NCBI RefSeq assembly: GCF_021134715.1 | Contig: NC_060028.1 | Span: 8,035,482 to 8,099,481 of the forward strand | Source: Daphnia pulex | Taxonomy: Eukaryota > Arthropoda > Branchiopoda > Diplostraca > Daphniidae | Direction: 5' to 3' | Length of the DNA: 64,000 nt | In this document: in pieces, positions 11,037 through 23,549 of the stretch | Layout of the letters: the number at the start of each line of letters is the position of its first letter | How positions within the stretch are numbered: position 1 is the stretch's first letter | Position numbers and translations under genes: made by a program | Notes under the pieces: generated by a model | The model's input: only the letters and a program-made list of their open reading frames with translations | Database searches by the model: none | What the model was told of the DNA's origin: nothing

Positions 11037-12653
11037 TTATTCATCTACGTCGTCCAATTTCATGCGATCCAAGTCTTGACCAGCGTCGTCAACAGAGTTG
11101 CTTCCGAATGTTTCGAAAGCAACGCTATCCATACGGGGCAACTTCTTGGGATTAGGCTGAAAACGAGAAATAATCGTGCTAGCAGCTTCAACATAACTTA
11201 AACTAGAAATTGATTTAATACCTTTGGGTGCATCATGATAATCGGAAGCTCACCAACCAATTCACCAGCCAGAGCACCAAGGAACAGCCTGACTTTAATC
11301 AAGTAAGTTACGATGATGCCAAATCCATCGCGATCGTCAGGGTTAGCCATCCTGTTAAATGGAAATTAAACGGTTTATAACAAAGAAACTAAAGATTTTA
11401 AAAAAGAAATCTGTAGTACAGAGTAGTCGAGGCAAGTTCGGTATCTTCATCACGAAGACGGCCACCGAGAGCGACACCATGTCGATCCGCAACGGCCGCA
11501 CCGAGACGTGGAGTCAAGGTGTAAGTGCGATGCAAAGTTCCACCTGGGGGGATTGGGCAGCCCTCACTGTGCAAAGGAAATGATTAACGATTTTATTATG
11601 CAAATGTCTAAAATGTTAAGTGATTTCTTACGAAGTATCGAGAGTGACTACGGGTGTTTTGTATGACCCGTGTTCAAAGAGACACACGTCGATGCATTGG
11701 AGAACTTGGGCACGGAGTTTCTTCACAGTTTTATTGCTGCGATTCTGAATGACGACATTCACCGCAATAGGGTCTCCATGGTGATACAGCTGTTGAATAA
11801 GAAAATAAAAACCGTGAAAGTTCAATAACATTGGTATACCAATTTATTTCAATTACCTGTTTGTCCAAGTTGATTTCCATCTCCAAGTCTCCTGGACTAA
11901 GGACGAAATCACGACGCACAACCGTGCACGGTTGACGACCCTGTTGACCCTGAGACGGGGCAAATTGGATTACCCGGATACCCATCGAGATGGAGCTCCT
12001 GTAAATTGAAAATTGGATTTTAAATTGTTTTAGGTAAATCCATTTGTTTTTTTCAAGTAAACCTTTTGTGAGCTCTATCATCCATTGACTCTCCGACAAA
12101 GATCCGCAGAAAGTATTCAACTCCGCATGGTTTTCCAGAAGCTTCTGGTCCTGGTTGGAGAGTAACCGAAGGTGGAGCATTTTTCGGCAGTTCAAAAATG
12201 AATGGGAAAGCATTGCTGCCTAATTTTTTGATCAAACGCTCCTGTAAAATATTTTTCAAGGTGAAATCATTTTGAAATACACCCAGTGCTTTGTATACAT
12301 TTTACCTGCATTTTGGTGAGGTCACTCTTTTGGCTGGCTCGAATCTCACCCGAAGCCATGAGCAAGTCCTTTTGGAACTCCAAACCCATGACTTCATCTT
12401 CCTCACGACCATAACGGAAACTGCAGACGATCTGGCCAAACAATTTCCGGCCTTTCAAGTACTCGGGATCAATCAAGGCGACGCCATCTGCACAGTAAAA
12501 AATAGGATTAATTCCGCTCGTTTACACGATGGGTAAATGCTTACCAACAGACTCGATTTTGGTGATGTTATCGATGTAATCACGCTTGCCCAGGTAGACT
12601 GTGACCTTGCTGTTGGGCGAAGTCTTCTTGAAAACTTTCAGAGCGTACACCAT
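11037..12653 (-). CDS. Arr1: Visual arrestin, Arr1/phosrestin-2 type
   Basis: Binds activated, phosphorylated rhodopsin and ends its signalling in photoreceptors. Eight exons: 12545-12653, 12306-12487, 12063-12241, 11857-11998, 11632-11789, 11420-11566, 11222-11351 and 11037-11156. Total 388 residues. The start reads [20 protein letters not shown]. Diagnostic blocks are [64 protein letters not shown] and [19 protein letters not shown]. The QPCTVVR, LYHHG and [10 protein letters not shown] blocks fit insect Arr1 better than Arr2. The tail ([14 protein letters not shown]) is acidic and longer than fly Arr1, which is 364 residues. A TATA box and initiator-like sequence precede it at normal spacing. 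Confidence 0.94.
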
Positions 12654-12684
12654 TTTTGCTTAGGATGGAGTTTTTTTGCAGGAG

Positions 12685-12723
12685 CGAATGATGAAACAAT
12701 GGAGCGGGATGTGAGTATTTATA
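12685..12723 (-). promoter_or_regulatory. Arrestin core promoter: TATA box plus initiator
   Basis: On the minus strand TATAAA occupies 12718-12723 within AGTATAAATACTC. About 32 bp downstream an initiator-like TCATTC lies at 12685-12690, matching the arthropod TCAKTY consensus. The start codon is another 32 bp on. Spacing fits a classic TATA/Inr promoter, which suits a highly expressed tissue-specific gene. Use of this site is inferred. Confidence 0.65.
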
Positions 12724-13717
12724 CTAGGCTGTGCCCAGCGCTAGGTAAATTGGATCAGGTTCAGTTGGTTCGGTAGTAATGGGATTACTTTGATCATCTC
12801 ATGTAAATACAAAGCAGTCCACTGCGTCGTGAGCAGGTCCTCACAAGTAATGCAAAGTTCAAATTTTGTTAGGAAATTTGTTTTGAAAGTGAAAATATCA
12901 CGCGCTGAACAGAAGCACAGCAATTTGTTTCCTGAAAGAAAAATCATTAACATTATGTTTCAAAATTTAAAAGATATTGAAGTGGTAATTAAATGGACGC
13001 AACGTTGCAGTCTGCTTTAGGATTTACAAATTATAAACACGCCTCGTCGGAACTTGAAAAGGCTTCTTCAACTTCCACGTGACTATGTAAATCGATTAAA
13101 GTACTTTAGGCGCAGTTCCGCAGTAAGTCGGGGCAAAGGTGGTCAATGTGGCTTCGTTACAGCGCAGCATGCAAATGCTAAAAATCAACACGGAATAAAA
13201 CTACGTAAAACTATGCCTTGCATCGGACGTAAACCATTCCTTGAGAATCAAAAACTTATAGTACGCAATAACACTTCTATGATTCGATTACCTTCATGTA
13301 AACCATATTTACTTCGTGCAAAAACTTTAGAAGTGCAAAACCCTAAGCGAGTCAGTAGTTTGGTATTCACTTTAAGCAGATTTGTATGTACCGCCATGGA
13401 GTCTTTGGAGAACGACATGAAGTTTCGTTAATTCACCAAATGTCCGAATGCCTAACAAAATCTCAAATAATGACAAAAATAGTTATCTATCAATATATAG
13501 TTATTTATCTATATCAGTATGATTAATTTAAAGTAAAATAATTATTTTTCTATTTTTGTTGATCTGTCAAAAAAACAGGGTGGAAGTGTTGAGTATCGAT
13601 CAGTAAAAGTGTGTTTAGGGACGTACTAGTGTAAACCAACAAACGCTGCCTCACTCGCTTTCTTCCTTCAGAAATTTTTTTCTCGTATTCTGCCATTTTC
13701 CTTTCATCAGCGTGAGA
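12724..13717. other. Intergenic with doubtful open frames, arrestin to RpS26
   Basis: A plausible start at 12993 (MDATLQSALGFTNYKHASSE) runs 29 codons to a stop. A second frame, open from about 13054 to 13431, overlaps it in +1. No GT-AG intron of sensible length joins the two, and I recognise neither. It could be a frameshifted relic or chance. The right end holds the RpS26 promoter. Confidence 0.4.
13658..13666 (+). promoter_or_regulatory. Candidate TCT/TOP initiator of RpS26
   Basis: The pyrimidine run CTTTCTTCC lies 52 bp before the RpS26 start codon. It matches the polypyrimidine (TCT) initiator of animal ribosomal-protein genes and would yield a 5' TOP mRNA. Position and composition support it. 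The exact start site is inferred. Confidence 0.5.
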
Positions 13718-14424
13718 ATGGTAACATTTACGACTATTTCTCCTTTATTTCCTAGATAATTATCGACAAAAAGTTAATTCCTAGTATAAATCCTCATAGA
13801 ATAAGTTACATTTTAATCATTTAAATCGCTTGTAATTGAACATTTTTTGTAGTCCCATGTTCTTTCGAGTCATCCACGTTTGTTAGGCCGGTCATGTGAA
13901 GGTTCTAAACATATTTTTTCTTTCTTTTAGACAAGCAAACGCCGCAACAGTGGACGCTCCAAGCATGGCCGTGGCCACGTTAGTGCTGTTCGTTGCACTA
14001 ACTGTGCCCGTTGTGTCGCCAAGGATAAGGCCATCAAGAAATTTGTTATTCGTAACATTGTAGAGGCTGCTGCAGTTCGTGACATCACTGATGCCAGTGC
14101 TTTTGCCTGTAAGCATTCTATTCCATATGGCTACAATTACCTATTGATGTTACGTTGACTTATGATCTGTTTTTTTACAGCAATTGCTCTGCCCAAGCTG
14201 TACGCAAAGCTTCACTACTGTGTTTCCTGTGCTATCCACTCAAAGGTAGTGCGCAATCGCTCACGCGAAGACCGTAAGATCAGGACTCCTCCACCAAGGT
14301 TCCCCAACCGACCTGTAAGATATTATAAAATATTGAGTTGTTATCAAAAAGTGGTTCATGTTATACTTTTGCATTACAGGACAACAGACCAGGACAGGGA
14401 AATAACGCCGTCCAACGTCGTTAA
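13718..14424 (+). CDS. RpS26: 40S ribosomal protein S26 (eS26)
   Basis: Component of the small ribosomal subunit near the mRNA exit channel. Four exons: 13718-13720 (the ATG alone), 13931-14108, 14181-14314 and 14380-14424. Total 119 residues, against about 115 in human. The sequence after Met reads [17 protein letters not shown], then [17 protein letters not shown], with the zinc-binding Cys pairs CTNC and CVSC. Having only the start codon in exon 1, in front of a 210-bp intron, is a common ribosomal-protein arrangement. No defects seen. Confidence 0.97.
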
Positions 14425-15741
14425 ATTTTCTAAATGTGGTCAGATGACTGAATACATTGCATTCTGATCATGTCTTTTGTTTTAAACCACTTACTTAACT
14501 TGGGGTATTCAGATTAATTATATATTTGATAAATTCAAATTTGTCAATTCAACCTTTCTTAATTTAGAAATTTTGCGTTTAGAACACGTATAAATTAAAC
14601 TTAGCACTTATTAATTTAGAACATTGTTATGAAATTTCCTTGTTTTGTAAAATATGCTGGTTTAAACATTTTTTATATTGTTTAAGAGTAAATTTAACCA
14701 GTGCTTAATTAAGTTTAACCTGAAGTAAATGGCTAAATGTTTCACCAGTGGAAAATTAAATGGTACCATTCACCTTAAACTGAATTTTGTCTCAGCGCTC
14801 TCATCCGACACAATGGATAATTTGGTGTACAGTATGATAATGTTACATAGTAAACAATAGGAAATCTTAATAATGGTAAATTTGAATGACAAGTAAAACT
14901 ATCGAACACGATATTTGACCAATAAGAGAAGCGCATTGTTTTTACAACAGCGAATGTGTCACAGCTTGCAAACCTCTGTTTAACCTCTAAAAATTACCCA
15001 GGCTTGACATTGAACGCCTCTTCCACGATTCCGCTAAGACCGCTATCCACCCAAGACCGCTCAATCCGCCCATACCTGCAAATAGTTGAATTGAGAAGGT
15101 TAATAGGTTCGAAATTGCGAAATAGAGGGTGGTATCTCAAGAGAATTAAAATATTTCTTAGACCAAATACACTGTTCTTTTTGATTTATAGTTGCCCCTT
15201 TTCCCCTATAATAAATTTAAGATGAAAGATTATGAGAACATAAAACTTAAGGTTACAACAGGGTATTTCACAGAACAGTCATATGAAGCAAGATATGCGT
15301 TAGTTAGTAAGACAAAAAGATAACACAAAAATTTAAAATAAAAGCGGCATCAACGAGCGTTTAACAATAAGTAAAACAGAAAAGCATGATTCTTGATTAC
15401 GCAACAAAGGGCAGCTGGTAGATGGTTTAATTTCTTTCATCCAATAAGAATTACACGTTTTAGCGCCTAATTTCATTCTAGAATAAAGGCCTCAACACAC
15501 TTCATTTCCGTTTCCGTTTTCACTATTTACAATTGATCGAACCGTCGTCTTCCGTAGAAAAATTACTCAAAAATGTTATAAAATTAAAAGTTGTCATTTC
15601 TTCCGGTATACTACGGCGATTTTTAGCAAAATTGGCGATAAAAATGATCGAAATAAGGTGGAATAGGGGGCGTTTTAGACACTGAATAGCCGAAAAGAGC
15701 TGCCTGGCCTTCAGTACAGATCCTCAAAGGTATAAAATAAA
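14425..15741. other. AT-rich intergenic region
   Basis: About 1.3 kb of AT-rich sequence between RpS26 and RnrS, which are on the same strand. I see no exon, RNA gene or clear repeat. The first part should be the RpS26 3' UTR and the last part the RnrS promoter. Confidence 0.6.
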
Positions 15742-15757
15742 TTTTCGGCGCCAAAAT
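15742..15757 (+). promoter_or_regulatory. E2F-type site upstream of RnrS
   Basis: The near-palindrome TTTTCGGCGCCAAAAT contains GGCGCCAAA, a strong E2F/DP-type motif, about 90-100 bp before the RnrS start codon. A TATA-like TATAAAATAA lies just upstream at 15731-15740. A weaker ATTGGCGAT lies near 15631. Animal ribonucleotide reductase genes are known E2F targets at G1/S, so the motif fits the gene. Binding is inferred. Confidence 0.65.
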
Positions 15758-15844
15758 GTTGTTAGTCTTCGAAGCAACTCCGACTCGCGAGTACTTACTT
15801 TTAGTCACTCTTTTAAAGAACAATTTTGATAAAAACTTACTGAA

Positions 15845-17285
15845 ATGTCTTTCCTTTCTCAACGATTCGACAATCTAAGAACATCTGACAACAAGGAAAA
15901 CCGTACTAATAGTTCTGGCCAAAAGATTTTAAAGTCACATGACGAAAACGTGTCGCCTACCAAACTGACCACTGTTGAGGTAATTTGATGTTTAACATCA
16001 TGCATTGTACTCTACTTAACTCTGAATAAAATTTCTTTAGAAATCTGTGCAAGTGAGAGATAGTGACCAGAATGAACCCCTGCTTCGCCCTAACCCCAGC
16101 CGATTTGTGCTATTCCCCATCCAGTACCGTGATATCTGGCAAATGTACAAAAAAGCAGAAGCTTCTTTTTGGACTGCTGAAGAAGTTGATCTTTCAAAGG
16201 TATCAAATGAGGATGTAAAATGAGAAAATCTGTAAGAAATTGTAACAATGTTAATTATTCCAGGATCTGAAAGATTGGGATAATCTCCAGCCTAATGAGA
16301 GACACTTTGTGTCTCATGTACTTGCCTTTTTTGCTGCTTCTGATGGTATTGTCAATGAAAATCTTGTTGAAAGGTTTGCTCAAGAAGTCCAGGTAGGCAG
16401 CTTTAAAAATCCTTTGCAAGTTGAATGTGTCTTAAAGAACATTTTCTCTACAGGTTCCTGAAGCTCGCTGTTTCTACGGTTTCCAAATTGCCATGGAAAA
16501 TATCCACTCAGAAATGTACAGCCTGCTCATTGAAACTTACATCAAGGATTCCTCTGAGAGGACAAGACTTTTCAATGCTGTAGAGACAATGCCTTGCATT
16601 GCTAAGAAAGCTGAATGGGCAATGAAGTGGATTGGCAATAAAGATGCACCTTACAGTGAAAGAATTGTTGCTTTTGCCGCAGTGGAAGGAATTTTCTTCT
16701 CTGGATCCTTTGCAGCTATCTTTTGGCTTAAAAAACGAGGGTTGATGCCTGGCTTGACCTTCTCAAATGAACTGATCTCAAGAGATGAGGGTTTGCATAC
16801 TGATTTCGCGTGCGTCATGTTCAAACACTTGGGTAAACACAATTAGCCAATTATGATTAAGTAACTTGTTGCTTAAATGTGTTCTTCTTTTACAGTCAAC
16901 AAGCCTCCAAAGGAACGTATCATAGAGATCATCAACAATGCTGTCAAGATCGAACAAGAATTCCTCACAGACGCACTTCCCGTTGAGATGATTGGAATGA
17001 ACTGCCGATTAATGCGACAGTACATCGAATTCGTCGCTGATCGTCTCCTGTTGGAATTAGGATGCACAAAGGTAAAACATTTACTTAGATGACTTATCGC
17101 AAATACTTCAATATTTTTGTCTTTAGATGTTCAACGTGGAAAATCCCTTCGATTTTATGGAGCACATTTCGCTGGAGGGTAAAACAAATTTCTTTGAGAA
17201 AAAAGTAGGTGAATACCAGAAGGCTGGAGTGATGAACAGCAAGGGTAATAGTGCACACGTTTTCACCCTCGATGAAGACTTTTGA
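15845..17285 (+). CDS. RnrS: Ribonucleotide reductase small subunit R2
   Basis: Holds the di-iron/tyrosyl-radical centre of the enzyme that makes deoxyribonucleotides. Six exons: 15845-15979, 16041-16199, 16264-16392, 16454-16832, 16896-17071 and 17127-17285. Total 378 residues. Signature blocks: [55 protein letters not shown] and [18 protein letters not shown]. The C-terminus ends in FTLDEDF, the peptide that docks on the large subunit. Iron ligands and the radical Tyr region are intact. The N-terminus has a Lys-Glu-Asn (KEN) sequence, a known degron in vertebrate R2. An E2F-like promoter site precedes it. Confidence 0.97.
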
Positions 17286-17804
17286 TTCTGGCGGCAATAT
17301 CGACCAAGGATAATTTACACAAATAGATTTTTTTTTAACGAAATGCATTACATCCCCGTTCCAAATTTTACTTTAAATATCCGCTCTCAGTCTCGCCGAG
17401 TTCAGTAGCATTTTGGAAAATCATACTGTGGTGCTGCCAATTGTTCATGTCTGTTTCTAATAATACAATCTTGACGTATTAAACAAAATTTGTGGAAGTG
17501 TTTGTAATTTATCCAACATAATGGAAAATGTGTCAGCGTCATAATACGCCCGTCGTCCAATATCAACACAATTTTACAAATAACATCACATTACTCGTTT
17601 TAAAGTAACAACTTAATTGATAGCAGTTATAGCATTAAAATCCCATTGATGTGACCGAATGTCACTGGCACATGAGCCATTATTTTTCTTCAAAAGAGGC
17701 TGGAACTTATTTGCCTTTGGTCGGGAAACTAGCCAAAGATCGTCATGGCATTCTGGTGTGCCAAGCACAACCAGAGGTTGCACAGTTGAAATTATTTACC
17801 TAAT
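17286..17804. other. Convergent 3' flanks of RnrS and Fur2
   Basis: No coding exon. The two genes converge here, so both 3' UTRs lie in this 519-bp interval. I see no distinct terminator or repeat. Confidence 0.6.
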
Positions 17805-20800
17805 TCAAACTTTGGGAAATGTATCGCTGTCTTCCTCGTCGGATGCCGAGAGTAATTTGTCGAACCCAGTTTCATGGTCTTCTTCGGGAATCGATGACGG
17901 AACTCGCGAATAGTTTTTAGTAATACGTGATCTCACCTAAGACAACCATAATTGTTAATAAAAATGCCAAAAGTTATTCGTAGATAAAAAATAATACCTG
18001 AACTGCCAGCACAACAATTATTCCAGCAATAAAACTAGCAGCCATTCCAAATAACCAATGAGAAGCACTGAGGAAGCGGCCTGGTTCGACATTGTCCTTG
18101 GCTCGTGTTCCTCGTCCTTCAGATTCTTTGACAAATTCGACCAATGGGATTTCCACTATTCTCGAACTAGATACAAAAAGCCCAGTTAAATAATGCTATA
18201 TACATAAAGTCAAAACAAAGAAAATTACTCGAAAGAAGTGAGGATGCAGGTGTTGTTGTTCCAGACAAATCCGTCCGAACAGGCTAGACAGTTGAGCGCA
18301 CTTCCTTCGCACATTTGACAAGAGGCGTGGCAACGAGCACAGAGGAACTGGTTCATCTTGGCAGGCGTTTGATATTCCGTTGCGATTAAGGAGCCCAATG
18401 ATATGTTGTAGTGCCCCAAATGACACTGAGAGAGGCAGTGATGCTGCAACCAAGAGAAGCCATTCGCGCAGTGCGTGCAATCAGTGGCCAGCGGTCCGCT
18501 ACAGGATGCGCAACTTCCATGACAGCGAACACAGACTCCACGATCGCTATAATACCTGTACAGAACAATTGAACCGTTTAGTGCGAGTGCAAATAACATT
18601 GGGAGCGGCTTTTAATCATTACCCGTCTTCGCAAGAAGCAAGACATTTTCCGTTTTGTAGTTGAAGTGTTCCTAAGCATTCGGTGCAATGGTCCATACTG
18701 TCGCACTGAGCGCAAGCCTGCGGACATGGCCGACAGAATTGGATGTGTTTCGAGTCCTCAGATCCGGCCTCGTCGAAAGTGCCTTGGGGACAGACCTCCA
18801 AGCAGGAGCCGAGATGCATGGTGCGGTTGGAACAGTGAGTACACTGAGTGCTGGATGAACCACTGCATTCACTACATGATCCATGGCAGGGATAGCACTT
18901 GCCATCAACAACGTATTCCCCTGCAAAAAAAAAAGATAAAATTTTATATTTCATTCAATTATTGGTTCATTTTTAAATACCTTCGGGGCAGACATTAGTC
19001 GATGGATTAAGACAAAGAAGGGTGGACGAGTCCAGGACCCACTGGTCAGCACATTCGCTACAAACAAGACCAAAGTCGTTTTCCTTCAGCGAACAGGCTT
19101 CACAACCGGGAGGGCACGGGAGACATTGTTTGCTTCCGGGTGCTCCATGGCTCCAGAAACCGGCCGGGCAATGTTGAACACATGATCCATTAAATTCCGA
19201 GAAAGATTCGGCACAAGTGACGCAATGGTCATCATGGGGACCCCGACATGTGGAGCAACTAGTATCACATGGTGCACAAGCATAGTCGTCGGTCTCGTAG
19301 TAGCCGGGCAGACAAGACGGCAGGCATTGGCCATCGTGAATAACGAAGCGGAATTCGCAACTAGAACATTCCAGGGCGTTGTTGCACGTATTGCACTGCG
19401 GCTGGCAAGGAATGCACGTCATCTTTGCTTCATCTGTACAAAACAAATAACCCATCCAAATTAATCACCCACATTTTTATCTAGAAATAAAGAAAACAAA
19501 TACTGTACCTAAGTGGTAGCCATCAAGGCAGTGTTCCACGCAAAGGTTTTTGTCTATCATTTGATTGAATGTCGGTGCGCATGATAAGCACTGATGGGGT
19601 TCCGGTCCAGTGCAGTTATTACAGGATGCGTGGCAAGCCAGACATACCATTTCGGGTGAGATGTAATATCCTGTAAGTGGGCAGGCATCAACGCAATTCC
19701 TGTCAAAAGGGAAACTTTGTGTAATCAAATCTCTTAATGACTCGAGGCTTTTGAACAAGTTTGCGTACCCGTCGTGACTAAACTTTGGGCAATTGTTTTT
19801 GCTCGCCGCGTTGGAAGAAGGCGTGGCCTCCATCGCAGCGCTATAAGTGACAGGTTGGCTTCCAGCAAACTGGAGGAAATCTGGATAGCCCGTGTTGGGG
19901 AAGTATGACGGGCGGAATCCCGGGTTGCCTGGGAAGAATAACTGGCTACCAGGTGCGTTCGGAGCTCGGCCGACGCTTTTAAAAGTAGGAGCCAAAGGTG
20001 TGGCCACCGAAGGCGGGGCCGACAGTCCGTGAACGTCTCGACCGATGGTCGCTGCCCCGCCGTTAAGGTTTGGGAAAGTAGGACGAGGCGTTTGAAGTGA
20101 ACGTAGGCGAATAGGATTCGTGTCTGTTCCGTAAAACACAAGTTGCCATTTTTTCAAAATTCCTGAAAAACGAAAGGGAAATTTTTTTAGGACTTTACGT
20201 CATCCAACAAAAATAAATTGAGAAACTCCGATTCTTACCAGCTTTGTTCACTCGTTTAACTCCGGCATTCAAAATCTCAAGTTTCCATCTTCCAGAAGCC
20301 CTTTCACCCCAAAAATGGACGCTCATAAATGGCCAATCGTCAAAAGATGAATCCAACACGTCTCGAGGTCGTTCAAATAAAAGCACCGACTGGGTTCCAG
20401 ACGGCGAAGTCAATCTATGGAAAAGAAAAGGCCATTCAAATTAATTATTCAGCACGTACGACAGAAACCAAGGGTCACTCTTACCGAATCCTCAGATTTC
20501 CACGGGGAGCGAACCGGAGAGAAATTCTGCACTGGACGTGTTCCAAAAAACGGATCTCGTGAGCGGATCCAGCGCAGGCATCAGTTTCTACCACAACTTC
20601 TAATTTTTGTCCAAAACCGCTCGGAATGAGACGGTCACTTTGATCAGCTGGCGTCTGACAGACGTGCTGTGGGGGCACATTGGTCCACTGTTCGGCCAAC
20701 GTTACCATGGCTGAAGCATCCATCAGACCGTAACCGAATTTATGGCTCACTGTCGTAAAAATATAAATCAGAATCTGTAAAAAGGAAATTCACTACAAGC

Positions 20801-23549
20801 CATCAATTATCTAACCTTTCTTGCCAATGCCATTAGTAACCCAGCCGTTATCATGGAGCGGATCTGGCCTGGACGTAAAGACGACCAGGTGCTGCATATC
20901 TCTCCAGGTAAGGTTGGAATTAGCTTCGAGGGCCAAGGCACAAATACCAGCTGCTAGAGGAGCCGAAGCAGAAGTGCCAGTGTGGTCTGAAGTGCAGAGA
21001 AATTCGGGTCTTAGTGAGCCATCCATATCGACCGTAGCGATGGATCGATCCACATCGGGACGTCCAGAGCTGTAAGTAGTTGCCAAAGTAGATGAGCACT
21101 CTTCCAGATACCAAGGCTTGAACCTGTGTTGTTGAAAGGTCTGTTTGTTAACAAAACTACTCGGAATAATTAAACGCGGGGGGAGGGCGAATAGGAACCT
21201 ACCCTCCTTGAGTTGCGCTCGATATCGACAAAGTAAAGATAGAGTTTGTGTATCCGTCGCAGTTACAGGAATCATCATGTCGACCTCCGTTACCCGAAGC
21301 CCACACAAAGATGGATCCTCTACCTTTCCGTCCCTGGAAAAAGTCAATTCATATGCGATTAAATTTCCATTTTCTAAAAAAAGAGTTGAAAGGATAGTGT
21401 ATTTGATTACCTTCATGATCCCGTTGATGAAGGCACGTTTGGCAAGCGGTCCAGGGCCATCGACCGTCTTGCCATCATCTTCGGGTCCCCACGATGCGCT
21501 GTAAATGTCGATATGATCAGGATTAAGGCTGAGTGCTCGTGCTTCGACGGCGTCATTAACGGTGCCGTCAAGCATCCGGACGCCACCAATGCTGGCATTA
21601 AAGGCTATGCCAACGCCGCAGTAGGAATTAAAAGCGACGGCGGCTACTTCACCGGCGCATCTCGTCCCGTGCTTATTGTCGCCATTATCTCTAGGCATCG
21701 GGTCGTTATCGTTGTCGTTGATGTCTGAGCTGGCCAATGGATCCTAGCGATTTAACAAAAAAAAAATTACTAATTACAATTTCCAAGAAACTAGCGGCAA
21801 ATTGCTATATAATTACATAGTTCTGGGCCAGATCAGGGTGATTGGTTTGAATGCCGTCATCCAGGATGGAAACGACAATTCCTTTGCCTGAATAACCTTT
21901 GCGCCAGGCGGGTATGACGTTCATGTCGAATCCTTCCTGGCTTCCACCATGCTATATATTGAAGAGAAGGGGGGAAATTTAAAATACAAAACAAATAAAA
22001 CAGATAAGTGGTTTTGTCCAATGATGAAATAGCGATAATCAACAAGACAAAAAAGAATCGAATCGAGTTTCTGCTCTATTTGCCGTCCTTGAAGGTGTTC
22101 CGCTTCGAGAACCTTGAACACCATTTTAGTGTCATGCAAACATTCAATGATGTGTCCTTCTGCTTGTATAAATAAAAAAATGTTTCTGTCAGATCAGCTT
22201 TCCCGCACTCGATCCGTGTAATTTGCCGGTGCTGTTTCCCCCCATCCCGTCCTCAAATGTTCAATTTGATTGAAGCTCCTGCGACGACTATAGAAATTGG
22301 AAGACCCAAGAAAACCGATGGCTATTGGAAACCTCCTTCCACCGTGAGCTTGCGTGTTTCCTGCCCTTTGCAGGCATTGGACGTTACGTAAACTCAAGAT
22401 CGGCAGCGGGTGGACCTTTCGACATTTCATGGCGTCCATGAATAAACATAACACAACTACAGCTACTCATGCCAGAATGGTTTGTATGCATGCCCAAGGT
22501 GGGCCGACCTTGGTGGCAACCAGTACGAGGAAAACCCACACACACACACACAAAAAAGACGCCATGAAAATTTTAAAAAGAAGTTATAATTATGATGATT
22601 TAAATGCCGACTTACCAGATACCATTGTTCTCGATAAAATGGATCGGGAAACTCGCTGCCTTTACCCAAGGCGAAATTGCTGATACTCGAACGTGAAGCG
22701 AAATCACGCTTGTAACGTCTCCTCTCGTGCTGCTGTGCTACCCATACAACCTGCAATGGATAAAACAATTTGAATGGACCAATTAGAATTCACCAAGTTT
22801 CTAGGCCGGTTGTTGTATATCTAAAGAAAATGGGGCTGTGTCACCCATACCCCCGGTTCGTTGACGAGCTTTTCGTGGTGAAGGCCGCTCGGGTCGGCCG
22901 ACCGCTTGTGGACATGATCGTGTTCGAATAAAAAGTACCCATCCAGAGAACCAACCTGTGTGTATATGGTATAGAAAGGAATATTAAGTATATTCAGGTA
23001 GTTGAGAGCCCAGACTACTGCTGCTATATGAAACAGGCTTTCAAGGACCCCCCAAAAGGAGATCTGGTTTACAAGATATAGAAAAACTTGTTGTAGGACC
23101 AGTGTTAGGTTGAAATTTAGAAAATGACAGTGGATGGACTTTCTCCTTTCCAATGATGAATACTTCAAATGAAAGTCTTTATATGTAAAAGAAGACAAAA
23201 AAAAAAAACCCATTCAGAGAGAGCTCCAGTCTGAGCACAAGACTTTCCCCACTTAAAAGCAAAAACTTGGAAATTCAAGAACAGCAGTTTCTATATGTTT
23301 GGCGTGAGTTATTACCTGGCCCAGGCTTCTAAAGCCATGTTTCTCTGCAATGAGCTGGACTAGCACTTCAGAAGCATTTGGAATGTTCACTGCAAATTGA
23401 TTATTGTACACCAAGTCATTTGATGAGTCTTCCACGATTGAACTAGCACTGCAGTAGGAGAAGTACACGATAACCAGCAAAATCATTTGTTCGATCACAG
23501 ACATCACTGTTGTATCACAAGTTCTCTTGCAGCTGAGTCTGGAAGACAT
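17805..23549 (-). CDS. Fur2: Furin-2/PC5-type transmembrane proprotein convertase
   Basis: Cleaves precursors after paired basic residues in the secretory pathway. Fifteen exons: 23316-23549, 22851-22955, 22616-22750, 21817-21951, 21411-21743, 21203-21333, 20816-21123, 20485-20749, 20239-20414, 19509-20162, 18981-19433, 18623-18920, 18229-18555, 17998-18166 and 17805-17936. Total 1284 residues. Order: signal peptide, prodomain ending RRRYKR, subtilase domain with Asp (VVSILDDG), His (KHGTRCAGE), Asn (ASGNGG) and Ser (TGTSASAP), P domain ([19 protein letters not shown]), Pro/Ser linker, many furin-type Cys repeats, one TM helix ([20 protein letters not shown]) and a cytosolic tail. The tail has sorting signals YSRV, FDKLL and an acidic cluster [12 protein letters not shown] nearby in-frame Met could be the true start just before the signal helix. 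Confidence 0.94.
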
